From NCBI RefSeq assembly GCF_042665195.1, contig NZ_JBHTBW010000032.1:14422-78421 (forward strand): 64,000 nt of DNA. The letters run 5' to 3'. Under the pieces are notes generated by a model. It worked only from the letters and a program-made list of their open reading frames with translations. It was not told the DNA's origin and did not search any database. The position numbers were made by a program, and so were the translations under genes. The stretch is from Laceyella putida. Its GTDB lineage: Bacteria > Bacillota > Bacilli > Thermoactinomycetales > Thermoactinomycetaceae. This document shows positions 1-7,370 of this stretch, piece by piece (the stretch's first letter is position 1; each line of letters starts with the position of its first letter).

Positions 1-226
1 CGGAAGCGTAGTGAAGGAAACCAAAGATTATTTACACGGCATTGACCAATTGCCCAAAGCCAATGTGTTAAAGTTTATCTTGGAAGATGATAGTTGGATA
101 GCGATCCGCCCTTCGGGCACTGAACCCAAAATCAAATTTTACCTCGCTGTGAAAGGGACAGATGCCCACCATGCGGATCGCCGTTTACACGAATTAAGAC
201 AAGCGGTTGACACTTGGATTCGCTAG
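1..226 (+). CDS. Phosphoglucomutase/phosphomannomutase, C-terminal fragment
   Basis: Only the last 74 or so codons are inside the window; the gene begins before base 1 and is read from base 2. The visible part is the C-terminal phosphate-binding domain of alpha-D-phosphohexomutases, recognised by the motif RPSGTEPKIKFY, which binds the sugar phosphate. The family interconverts hexose 6-phosphate and 1-phosphate. galU follows 46 bases downstream on the same strand, and the two enzymes act consecutively: glucose-6-P to glucose-1-P to UDP-glucose. PgcA-type phosphoglucomutase is therefore the likely identity, but the substrate-specific part is not visible. Confidence 0.85.
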   Translation, partial: GSVVKETKDYLHGIDQLPKANVLKFILEDDSWIAIRPSGTEPKIKFYLAVKGTDAHHADRRLHELRQAVDTWIR

Positions 227-272
227 CGCGTAAAGAGGTTGACCATTGATCCCGAAAGGTGAAGAGGAGTCT

Positions 273-1082
273 ATGCGCTTAAAAAAAGCCATCATCCCCG
301 CGGCCGGTTTGGGGCAACGCATGCTTCCGGCGACACGGGCTATCCCTAAGCCGATGTTGCCGGTCGTGGACCGTCCCGCTTTGCAATACCTGGTCGAAGA
401 AGCGATGGAAGCGGGCATAGAGGAAATCGCGATTGTGGTGGGACATCAGGCTGATGTGATTCGGGCTCATTTTGCCGGGGAGCCGCGCATTTGGTTTATT
501 GAACAGACGGATTTGAAAGGGACGGGGCATGCCCTTCTGATGGCGCGGGACTTCGTTGGCCACGAACCATTTGCCGTAATGCTGGGAGATATTGTGATTG
601 ATGGAACAGAGGGATGCCTCAAGCAGTTGCTCGGCGTGGCCGAACGGGTCAAAGCCCCTGTCTTGGCGGTGGAACGCTTGCCGGAACATCTCTTATGCCA
701 ACATAATGCCATTCAGTATAGCCAGACGCCTGACCCGCAATTGATCAGATGCCGCCAGGTGATTGAGAAACCCCAAGGACCGACGCCCTCCAATGTGGTG
801 TCGATCGGCCGCTATCTCTTTCCGCCTGAGTTGATGGCATGGCTTGAACGGGTGGAACCCGACGGGCGGGGAGAGATCCAATTGACTGATGCCATCAATC
901 TGTTGATTGAACAAGAAACGGTGTACGGTTATTTTTACAAGGGCCAACGGTATGATGTGGGTGATCGCACAGAGTGGCTCAAGGCCCAAATCGCGCTCGC
1001 TTGCAAGCATTCCGACATCAGGGACGAGTTGTTGCCGTACGTGAAGCAACTCCTTGAGCATGAAAATTTGAAGCAAAGATAA
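273..1082 (+). CDS. galU: UTP-glucose-1-phosphate uridylyltransferase
   Basis: Makes UDP-glucose from UTP and glucose-1-phosphate for wall polymers and glycolipids. The N-terminus carries the nucleotidyltransferase signature AAGLGQRMLPATRAIPKPML, with the GxG loop and the catalytic lysine of PKPML, followed by the EEAMEAGIEEI helix. I chose the ATG at 273, preceded by GAAGAGGAG, over an upstream TTG at 246 that lacks a site. At 269 residues it is about 20 shorter than typical GtaB/GalU. It probably shares a transcript with the phosphohexomutase just upstream, and a hairpin at 1156-1195 ends it. Confidence 0.88.
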   Translation: MRLKKAIIPAAGLGQRMLPATRAIPKPMLPVVDRPALQYLVEEAMEAGIEEIAIVVGHQADVIRAHFAGEPRIWFIEQTDLKGTGHALLMARDFVGHEPFAVMLGDIVIDGTEGCLKQLLGVAERVKAPVLAVERLPEHLLCQHNAIQYSQTPDPQLIRCRQVIEKPQGPTPSNVVSIGRYLFPPELMAWLERVEPDGRGEIQLTDAINLLIEQETVYGYFYKGQRYDVGDRTEWLKAQIALACKHSDIRDELLPYVKQLLEHENLKQR

Positions 1083-1155
1083 AGACATCCCCCATATGCT
1101 GATCGTGTTGACACAAGGATAAACTTCCCCGTCGGAAACAGCAGAATAAGCCAGC

Positions 1156-1195
1156 AACAAAAGATCACCCTGACACGTCGGGGTGATCTTTTGTT
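1156..1195. terminator. Bidirectional terminator between galU and marR
   Basis: A perfect 15-bp stem (AACAAAAGATCACCC, 1156-1170; complement 1181-1195) with a 10-base loop. T-rich on one side and A-rich on the other, it can serve both convergent genes. Confidence 0.85.
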
Positions 1196-1197
1196 GT

Positions 1198-1665
1198 TTA
1201 GTCGTGTTGCCGCTGGTGTTCCACTTGCAGATGATGGACGAGCTCAGCCAACAGTTCATTCAGTTGCCGGCTCTTCGCCGCGCCCATCGTGGCAAAGGCG
1301 ATGGCGATGGGATTTTGGTCGATATGCTGGTGCATGTGTTGAATGAGTTGGGCTCCCTTGTCCGTTAGCTCCACGTTTTTCTTGCGTCGGTCTTGCTTGT
1401 CTTGGACCCGATTGACCAACTCGTGTCGCTCCAATGTGTCGATGATGGGAATGAGCGAGGGGGGTTCGATAGAGAAGACTTCGCCCAATTGCTTTATGGT
1501 GAGAGGTTTTTTGTCCAACTGGACCAAAATGGTAAACTGGCGGGCGGTGATGGCGACGCCATATCGGGTCAATTGTTGTTCCAGCAAGGCTTTGCTCAAG
1601 CGAATGAGCGTGGAAAGTTGCGTGCGAAAGGTTTCTGTCATGGTGATTAACTGGTTGTTGTCCAA
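1198..1665 (-). CDS. MarR family transcriptional regulator
   Basis: A 155-residue winged-helix repressor of MarR type. The DNA-binding core is visible as QFTILVQLDKKPLTIKQLGE, then a recognition helix around SLIPIIDTLERHELV, then the wing with the family-typical DRRKKNVELTDKG. Helices at both ends should form the dimer. The ligand is unknown. The likely target is its own promoter or the EamA exporter that starts about 380 bases away on the opposite strand. The start lies behind AAGGAAG. No redox-sensing cysteine is present near the N-terminus, so an OhrR-type peroxide sensor is unlikely. Confidence 0.88.
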   Translation of the reverse strand: MDNNQLITMTETFRTQLSTLIRLSKALLEQQLTRYGVAITARQFTILVQLDKKPLTIKQLGEVFSIEPPSLIPIIDTLERHELVNRVQDKQDRRKKNVELTDKGAQLIQHMHQHIDQNPIAIAFATMGAAKSRQLNELLAELVHHLQVEHQRQHD

Positions 1666-2048
1666 GTTTCAACACTTCCTTAGTAAAGTAAAATCATTAT
1701 CAATCCAAATGCGATGTGGGTTGTGCAATATCTTTATTTTAACCGATCAGCGGCGGTTAAGATGACTGGGTATTCTCATTGTTAGTGGAACCGCATACCG
1801 GGTGAGCGGGTCGGAAGCTTTAACCCATGCCGATGTCAGGCGGCGGATATTGGAATGGGGTTGTGTTTGCTCTCTTTGGACATTTGGGCAAATGATGGAA
1901 TGACATTATTTCGAGTATAGAAAAAAGAGGCTGGTCGAGGGTGTCAACCTATGTTATCCTGTGAAAGAGAATACGGGCGGGTTTTAAGGGGAGTGGCCGT
2001 GGCGTGCGGGCCTTCCCTTTTCTTTGTGTAAAAGGAAGGAGAAGCGCG
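1666..2048. other. Divergent intergenic region, marR/eamA
   Basis: No gene seen. The marR-proximal part is AT-rich and contains AATCATTATCAAT near 1690-1702 and a short TTAACC/GGTTAA hairpin (1739-1760), either of which could be an operator. A promoter for the exporter is expected here, but no convincing -35/-10 pair is visible. Confidence 0.4.
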
Positions 2049-2978
2049 ATGGGACGTTGGAAAATCTATGGCATCATGATGATGGTGATTCTGGCTTGGG
2101 GACTTAATGTGGTGGCGACCAAACAATTGGTTGCGGCGTTTGCCCCAACCACGATGACGGCGTTTCGCATCTTGGTGGCTGGTGTTTTCGTTCTTTGCAT
2201 CATGGGTTTGCTGGGGCATGTGCGCAAGCTCACTTGGCGCGAAGTGCGCATGATTTTTATCGCTTGCCTGTTTAGTGTGGTGTTGCATCATTACTTTCTC
2301 TCCTTGGGATTGACCAAGACTGCGGCGAATCAAGCGGGGTTGATCTTGGGCCTGGTGCCGATTCTCACTTCCCTCTTGTCCGTGCTGTTGCTGGGGGAAC
2401 GACTCACTTGGTTTCGCCTGGTGGGGCTGGTAAGCGGTTTTGTTGGGGTCGCGTTGATCGTGATGCGCGGAACCGGCGGGCCGATCCCCATTTCCGTGGG
2501 TGATCTGTATATCTTTTTATCCGCATTGGCACAAGCCATTAGCTTTATCTTGATCAAAAAAGCGACGGGTACGCTGGACGGGCGAGTGTTGACAGGTTGG
2601 ATGCTCGTCTTTGGCGCGGTCATCCTGTTGGGGATCGGATCATTCACTGAACCGCAGGGGTTGGCGAGCATGCGGCAAGCGGATGGCGGCATTTGGCTTC
2701 TCTTTTTCGCTTCCTCTCTGATCGCGACGGGGCTTGGCCATATGACATATAATCGAATTGTGCAACATCTGGGAGCTTCGGAGACGGCCATTTTCATCAA
2801 CTTCAGCCCTTTTTTTTCGTTGGTTGGGTCCGCGCTGATTTTGGGTGAAACGATTGGTGCCGCGCAATGGTTTGGCTTTGTTTTTATTGTTTTTGGCGTA
2901 TTATGTGGGACCGGTGTGATCGGGCAATGGGCCAAACGAACCAAAGTAGGGCCGAAGCGGGATAAATTGGCCAGTTGA
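2049..2978 (+). CDS. EamA/DMT family transporter
   Basis: A 309-residue integral membrane protein with ten predicted hydrophobic segments arranged as two EamA repeats. The first opens with ILAWGLNVVATKQLV, followed by an FRILVAG segment; the second opens at DLYIFLSALAQAISFILIKK and ends with the family-typical FINFSPFFSLVGSALILGE. Such drug/metabolite transporters usually export amino acids, nucleosides or toxic metabolites; the substrate cannot be read from sequence. The ATG at 2049 has AAGGAAGGA upstream and places the first membrane segment right at the N-terminus. The divergent MarR gene is a candidate regulator. Confidence 0.85.
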   Translation: MGRWKIYGIMMMVILAWGLNVVATKQLVAAFAPTTMTAFRILVAGVFVLCIMGLLGHVRKLTWREVRMIFIACLFSVVLHHYFLSLGLTKTAANQAGLILGLVPILTSLLSVLLLGERLTWFRLVGLVSGFVGVALIVMRGTGGPIPISVGDLYIFLSALAQAISFILIKKATGTLDGRVLTGWMLVFGAVILLGIGSFTEPQGLASMRQADGGIWLLFFASSLIATGLGHMTYNRIVQHLGASETAIFINFSPFFSLVGSALILGETIGAAQWFGFVFIVFGVLCGTGVIGQWAKRTKVGPKRDKLAS

Positions 2979-3372
2979 TCGGGTACTGAGGAGTGTCGGT
3001 GCGGTGAGGCGATGCGTTGACCAGAAAGAAGCAAATTCTCCCCTTCATCGCATGTTGGGGGAAGCGCTTCGCATCCCGGCGGACATTTTTATATGGCGTG
3101 AAGAAAAAGGCGGAGATAACGGATAAATGAAGGGAGGGAAACCGCCGTTTCATATTTACAGATTTTTTTGCCTTTTGATAAAATGAAATTACTTACTAAG
3201 CTAGATGACTTCCTATTTGATTTTCCCGTCTGCGGGTTGACCGACGGTTGAAGCGGCGCAGGTTGAAGACTGGGAAATCAAGTGGCTAAATCACAAGCAA
3301 AATGTGAGAAGAACTCATTCTATATTATAAAATAACAGTGAATCCAGATTAAATGGGAAGGGAGGCAGGGGG
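2979..3372. other. Intergenic region with possible structured RNA
   Basis: No gene seen. A weak hairpin around 3123-3160, with TAAATGAA facing TTTCATATTTA and followed by a T7 run, could end the exporter transcript. A separate imperfect inverted repeat (3217-3230 with 3269-3282) encloses a GC-rich 38-base loop and has no T tract, so it is not a terminator. It lies about 90 bases before the zinc-ribbon micro-gene. I cannot match it to a known riboswitch. Confidence 0.35.
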
Positions 3373-3498
3373 ATGGAGAGAAATTTTTGGGGTAGAGATA
3401 ACGAAAAATGCCCACGATGCGGGTCAAAGGATGTGTCGCAAACAGAAAATGATGAATATTTGTGCGATGATTGCGGTTATCGATGGTCAGAAGATTAA
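3373..3498 (+). CDS. Zinc-ribbon micro-protein, 41 residues
   Basis: A short gene with an ATG behind a GGGAGG-type site, ending just before a strong terminator. The product has two CxxC knuckles, CPRC (residues 13-16) and CDDC (31-34), 14 residues apart, which is the geometry of a single zinc ribbon. The rest is acidic. Zinc ribbons of this size in Bacillota often bind nucleic acid or proteins, but I do not recognise a named family. The isolated transcription unit (own site, own terminator) argues it is a real gene. Confidence 0.65.
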   Translation: MERNFWGRDNEKCPRCGSKDVSQTENDEYLCDDCGYRWSED

Positions 3499-3504
3499 TA
3501 GATA

Positions 3505-3550
3505 GAAAAGCTTCTCTCCAAGAGAAACATGGGGAGGGGCTTTTCTTTTT
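3505..3550 (+). terminator. Terminator of the zinc-ribbon micro-gene
   Basis: A 15-bp stem with G-T wobbles (GAAAAGCTTCTCTCC, 3505-3519, with 3531-3545) followed by TTTTT. Confidence 0.8.
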
Positions 3551-3646
3551 GGTTTGTTTCTTGAACTTGTGCAAATTTTATGCTTATGGGGAACAAGAGT
3601 GTGGTATAGTGTAGTGTAGTTTGTTCATTTTCTTTGATTAGAAAGT

Positions 3647-3883
3647 GTGGTTGCTATTAAGAAACAACAAGATCATATCGATTTGGATCGAATCGAGGAA
3701 AAGAGCAAGAACTCCATGGTAAAAAAATATGGGATCACGTGGACTTTGTATAAGTGTGAGACGTGCAAATTCCTTATGCCTACGGAAAAAAGCTATCGGT
3801 GCGCCTTTCAACCGGGACGCCATTATCCCACCTGGGAAGCTTGTGGGCTATATCGACCGCAGACGCAAGAGTCTACCGAATGA
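3647..3883 (+). CDS. Small Cys-rich protein of unknown function
   Basis: Up to 78 residues. The C-terminal half has four cysteines in the order YKCETC, YRCAF and EACGLY, which look like a metal site, together with aromatic residues. The GTG at 3647 has only a weak AGAAAG site; the in-frame ATG at 3716 would remove an acidic 23-residue head and keep all cysteines, so the start is uncertain. The stop codon lies in the loop of the terminator hairpin, which supports this reading frame being used. Family not recognised. Confidence 0.55.
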   Translation: MVAIKKQQDHIDLDRIEEKSKNSMVKKYGITWTLYKCETCKFLMPTEKSYRCAFQPGRHYPTWEACGLYRPQTQESTE

Positions 3884-3900
3884 GGTAGACTCTTTTCGTC
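3861..3900 (+). terminator. Terminator overlapping the stop codon of the Cys-rich gene
   Basis: Stem AAGAGTCTACC (3867-3877) with GGTAGACTCTT (3884-3894), extended outward by AGACG/CGTCT. The TGA stop at 3881-3883 is in the loop. Confidence 0.75.
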
Positions 3901-4129
3901 TCGCAACCTTGATAACAAGCCAAATCGGAAGTGGATAAGTTAATATTCATGAAAGATGATTGAATTTTTGTTATAATCATAATAGATGGGACTTATTCCC
4001 TGTCATATTTCGGTCTATTTTTCAAGGGCTATCAGCGCTCGTGGAAACGGGGTGTGAGATTGTCGCATAAAATGGGATGAAGTGGTTGGATTGGCCTGAC
4101 AAGCTCGATCACTTTATGGGAGGGATGGG

Positions 4130-4849
4130 ATGAGTTATTTAATCGCGTTGGACGATGGGCATGGGATGAATACGCCCGGTAAACGGACACCGCGCATTCC
4201 GCAGCTGAACGGGCGGGTCATCAAGGAAAACGAATTTAATCAGGCTATTGTCAAATTTTTGGACGATGAATTGAAGCGGTGCGGTTTCAAGACATTGCTT
4301 GTGGCCCCGACGGATAATGACACGCCATTGTCCACCCGAACAAGGCTGGCCAATAGCAAAGGAGCCGATTTGTACGTGTCTTGCCACTACAATGCGGGTG
4401 GCGGGGAAGGGATAGAAACATATCATTTCAAAGGCAGCAAGGCTGGAAAGCGGGCGGCTGAGATCATCCATAAACATGTGAAAGTGGCGGTGCCGCGAAA
4501 GGATCGGGGTGTGAAAACGGCCAATTTCTTTGTGTTGCGTGAGACGAGCATGCCCGCTGTGCTCATCGAGTACGGCTTTATGGATGATCCCGGTTTGGAA
4601 GAAGCCGCGCAGATGATAGACCCCCAAGTGCAAAAAGCGTTTGCGGTGGCAACGGCCAAAGGGATATGCGAGTATTTTGGCGTGAGCTATGCCGAAGACA
4701 AACCACCCAAGCCGAAACCGATGTACCGCATTACGGTCGATGGGAAATTCGTGGTGGATACGGCATACGAGGAAAAAATAAAGCAGGCGGTCGAAGATGC
4801 CATCCGCAAAGAGGCGAAAGAAATCATCGTGAAACAACGAGACCAATAA
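4130..4849 (+). CDS. N-acetylmuramoyl-L-alanine amidase (Amidase_3)
   Basis: Cleaves the lactyl-amide bond between MurNAc and the stem peptide. Zinc ligands are visible: His11 in DDGHG, Glu33 or Glu35 in KENEF, and His86 in SCHYNAG. The catalytic Glu147 is in LIEYGF. The catalytic domain fills residues 1-185; after a KPPKPKP linker, a 45-residue tail reads YRITVDGKFVVDTAYEEKI, resembling the C-terminal wall-binding tails of CwlC/XlyA-type enzymes. There is no signal peptide, as in mother-cell lysins such as CwlC that act after sporulation. The start sits behind GGGAGGGAT. A GC-rich hairpin follows. Confidence 0.88.
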   Translation: MSYLIALDDGHGMNTPGKRTPRIPQLNGRVIKENEFNQAIVKFLDDELKRCGFKTLLVAPTDNDTPLSTRTRLANSKGADLYVSCHYNAGGGEGIETYHFKGSKAGKRAAEIIHKHVKVAVPRKDRGVKTANFFVLRETSMPAVLIEYGFMDDPGLEEAAQMIDPQVQKAFAVATAKGICEYFGVSYAEDKPPKPKPMYRITVDGKFVVDTAYEEKIKQAVEDAIRKEAKEIIVKQRDQ

Positions 4850-4850
4850 C

Positions 4851-4887
4851 CAAGCCCCCCCGTTCGGTCTGGCCGAAGGGGGGCTTG
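4851..4887 (+). terminator. GC-rich hairpin after the amidase gene
   Basis: CAAGCCCCCC (4851-4860) pairs with GGGGGGCTTG (4878-4887), with an inner TTCGG/CCGAA stem. It lacks a T tract, so termination may be incomplete. Confidence 0.55.
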
Positions 4888-5045
4888 ATGACACCTGCTC
4901 TGTGTTAAGCTTCCCTCATGCAAAAGTGGTCAGGATCCTCTCCTGTTTCATCCGATTGGACATATTTTTATGCCGGGCCAAGCCCCCATGTTAGATGCCG
5001 GGCATATGGTTGAACTATACGATTGGATGGAGAGGGGACCATGGA

Positions 5046-5294
5046 ATGGAAAAAATGAGGGAACCCATGAGATTTGTTGGCGAAGAGGAAGTGTTTCTGT
5101 ACCATTTGCGGGAAATGAAGGGGCGCTATGTGAAGGTAGCCATGAAGTGCAAATCAGTCAAAGGGATCTTGCGGGATGTGTTTCCTGACCATATTCTCGT
5201 TGTCACTCGCCACCGGGAATATCATATTCGTTTGAAAACGATCTGTTATGTGTCACCCTTGGCTGAACATTATTATTATCATGATAGTGATTGA
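5046..5294 (+). CDS. DUF2642 (YuzF-like) small LSm-fold protein
   Basis: 82 residues from the ATG at 5046, which sits 8 bases after GGAGAGGGG. The core reads LREMKGRYVKVAMKCKSVKG, then ILRDVFPDHILVVT, then HIRLKTICYVSPL: the short five-strand pattern of LSm/DUF2642 proteins, which are small Bacillus proteins often linked with the spore coat. Function is not established. Two more proteins with the same plan occur at 28196 and 28412. A strong terminator follows at once, so it is a single-gene unit. Confidence 0.65.
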   Translation: MEKMREPMRFVGEEEVFLYHLREMKGRYVKVAMKCKSVKGILRDVFPDHILVVTRHREYHIRLKTICYVSPLAEHYYYHDSD

Positions 5295-5308
5295 TGGTTG
5301 ATAAAAGA

Positions 5309-5337
5309 GGTTAATCATTGTTGATTAACCATTTTTT
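5309..5337 (+). terminator. Terminator of the DUF2642 gene
   Basis: GGTTAATCA (5309-5317) with TGATTAACC (5322-5330), then ATTTTTT. Confidence 0.88.
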
Positions 5338-5427
5338 ATGAAAACATAATGATTCCCTATTCACAACGTTCCATTGGCCAAGCTATAATGAGTGAGGTTT
5401 TGTGGAAATGGGGAGGAGGGAACAAAG

Positions 5428-6045
5428 TTGGAGATGTCATGGGAACTCTTTAACGTGCTGGGAATCTCCGCCTTTGCCATCAGTGGGGCCATTATCGCGA
5501 CGGAAGAAAAGTATGACCTCTTTGGTGCATATGTCTTAGGACTGGTTACCGCGTTTGGGGGCGGTGTCATACGCAACGCATTGATTGGTTTGCCGACCGA
5601 TGCCTTATGGAAACAGGAATTGATGATCTATGTGGCGTTGATCGCCATTACATTGGTGTTATTTTGCCCCTCACCGTGGTTTCAATATTGGAAGAAATGG
5701 TTGAATTTCTTTGATGCGATCGGGCTGGCCGCCTTTTCGATTCAAGGAGCCTTGTATGCGACCGATAAAGGATTGCCGTTGGTGGCGGTGATTTTCGCTG
5801 CGGTGATGACGGGGATCGGTGGCGGCTTGATCCGAGATGTATTGGCGGGAAGAAAACCATTAGTGCTGCAAAAAGAGATTTATGCTTTATGGTCTGTCAT
5901 TATCGGTGTGGTGGTCGGCCTTCACTGGGTGAGCGGCAACGTTCAATTGTTGGTGCTATGCGGGCTGATCGTCGCTTTGCGCATGGTGTCCACCATCTAC
6001 GGGTGGCATTTGCCGGGCAGGATTGTCCATCGGAAAATGAGTTAG
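5428..6045 (+). CDS. TRIC-type cation channel family protein (UPF0126)
   Basis: A 205-residue membrane protein with seven hydrophobic segments made of two repeats, each carrying the family's glycine-rich motif: AFGGGVIRNALIG in the first and GIGGGLIRDVLAG in the second. Prokaryotic relatives of trimeric intracellular cation channels have this architecture and conduct potassium or other small ions; the physiological role in bacteria is unclear. I prefer the TTG at 5428 because it lies 7 bases from GGAGGAGGG; the next in-frame ATG is at 5434. Its stop codon lies inside the terminator stem. Confidence 0.85.
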   Translation: MEMSWELFNVLGISAFAISGAIIATEEKYDLFGAYVLGLVTAFGGGVIRNALIGLPTDALWKQELMIYVALIAITLVLFCPSPWFQYWKKWLNFFDAIGLAAFSIQGALYATDKGLPLVAVIFAAVMTGIGGGLIRDVLAGRKPLVLQKEIYALWSVIIGVVVGLHWVSGNVQLLVLCGLIVALRMVSTIYGWHLPGRIVHRKMS

Positions 6046-6080
6046 TTGGTAAAAGGCGCCAACTAACTCATTTTTTATTT
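6034..6080 (+). terminator. Terminator overlapping the end of the TRIC-type gene
   Basis: A perfect 16-bp stem AAAATGAGTTAGTTGG (6034-6049) with 6059-6074, then a T-rich tail. The stop codon (6043-6045) is in the left arm. Confidence 0.88.
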
Positions 6081-6312
6081 TAACCACCCCCTTGATGATT
6101 GTCCTCACGTTGGCTGCCGGAGGAGTCCAGTCATTGTGAAGGCAAGTGCTTTCAAAGGCCTTATCCCATGTTTGCACGCATGAAGACGAGTCGTTTTGGA
6201 AAAAGATACGCTGAATTGGTAGGAATTTTAAATTGATTTGTGTAATTAATCTCAGTATGTGATTAGAAAGATTTATGTAAAAAATTGTAAACGAACAGAG
6301 AAGAGTGATAAA

Positions 6313-7071
6313 ATGAGTCGACCGTTGGCGGTAGTGACGGGAGTCGGCAGAAAACAAGGGATTGGGGCGGCGATCAGCCACGCTTTGGCTGATGTGGGTG
6401 TTGACTTGTTTCTTACCTATTGGTCTCCTTATGATCGGGAGTTGGGTTTGGCCACCGCTGACGAACCCCGGGAAATTGCGCAAGAGCTAAGGGCTAAAGG
6501 AGTTCGAGTGACCCTGTGGGAATGCGATCTGTCGCAACCGGATGCCCCGCAAAAATGCATGGATACTGTCGAGACGGAGATGGGCAAGCCGACGATATTG
6601 GTCAATAATGCCTGTGTTTCGCTACGGGATGGGTTGGATCATTATTCGGGAGAATTGTTGGACCGGCATTATGCTGTCAACCTACGGGCGACTTCGTTAT
6701 TATGCGTGGAGTTTGCGCGCCGGTTTACGGGCGAACGCGGTCGCCTGATCAATATCACCACGGGCCAGGCCTTGGGGCCCATGCCGGGCGAATGGGCTTA
6801 TGCGGCAACCAAAGCGGCGATCGAAGCGTTCACCCGTTCATTTGCCGTCGAGGTGGCGCATAAGGGAATCACAGTGAATGCGGTTAATCCAGGACCAACC
6901 GATACAGGCTGGATGACGGATGACATCAAACAAGCGCTGTTGCCCCGATTTCCGATGGGGCGTATCGGGCAACCGGAGGATGTGGCCCGCTTCATCCGCT
7001 TTTTGGTCAGTTCGGATGCGGATTGGATCACGGGACAAGTGCTTCATTCGGAGGGTGGCTTTATCCGATGA
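6313..7071 (+). CDS. SDR family oxidoreductase
   Basis: A 252-residue short-chain dehydrogenase/reductase. The N-terminal Rossmann loop is TGVGRKQGIG, the cofactor helix and NNAC (usual NNAG) follow, the catalytic Ser position reads NITTG, and the active-site YAATK is present. The C-terminus has the FabG-like ending GQVLHSEGG. The Thr in place of the active-site Ser and the NNAC variant are unusual but tolerated in some members. Substrate is unknown; FabG-like 3-oxoacyl reductase is the nearest general type. The ATG at 6313 sits behind AGAAGAG and is preferred to a longer frame beginning at 6259. Confidence 0.8.
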   Translation: MSRPLAVVTGVGRKQGIGAAISHALADVGVDLFLTYWSPYDRELGLATADEPREIAQELRAKGVRVTLWECDLSQPDAPQKCMDTVETEMGKPTILVNNACVSLRDGLDHYSGELLDRHYAVNLRATSLLCVEFARRFTGERGRLINITTGQALGPMPGEWAYAATKAAIEAFTRSFAVEVAHKGITVNAVNPGPTDTGWMTDDIKQALLPRFPMGRIGQPEDVARFIRFLVSSDADWITGQVLHSEGGFIR

Positions 7072-7093
7072 TAAAAATCATCATGGGAAGCAG

Positions 7094-7153
7094 GAAAAAG
7101 GAGATCTCTATAAAATACATAAATAACATAAATGAGATCATTTCCCTTTTTCT
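7094..7153 (+). terminator. Possible terminator after the SDR gene
   Basis: AAAAAGG-AGATCTC faces GAGATC-CCCTTTTT across a long AT-rich loop, then TTTCTGTTTATT. The stem is imperfect. Confidence 0.4.
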
Positions 7154-7197
7154 GTTTATTAATTGCCATAAACCGATTAATTTTGTTTATTAACTAC

Positions 7198-7337
7198 AAG
7201 TTATTTCAAACGTCGTTGATGAGCGGAAAACCCTTTTCCCGATGAGCGCCGATGGACAAGTGAAGCGAATGGGAAAACGGTTTTGGAGCGATCGCCATAG
7301 CCATTTCTCCATCCAAAAGATGGTTTTGAAATAGCTT
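7198..7337. repeat. Non-coding palindromic repeat element, copy A
   Basis: About 140 bases bounded by an inverted repeat (AAGTTATTTCAAA, 7198-7210; TTTGAAATAGCTT, 7325-7337; 12 of 13 match). The core, roughly 7221-7295, is a close relative of the reverse complement of the core of the element at 30979-31109, sharing CTTTTCCCGATGAGCGCC and GAAGCGAATGGGAAAACGG. The core folds on itself (TTTTCCC with GGGAAAA). It carries no ORF, so it looks like a miniature mobile element or REP-like repeat. Confidence 0.7.
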
Positions 7338-7370
7338 CTATCTTTTATTAAACCAAGGAGAGTGTTTGCT

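Noticed and set aside
3217..3282. Inverted repeat as a riboswitch
   Set aside because: No known aptamer signature could be matched, and the next gene is a micro-protein with no metabolic link. Kept only as an unnamed structure.
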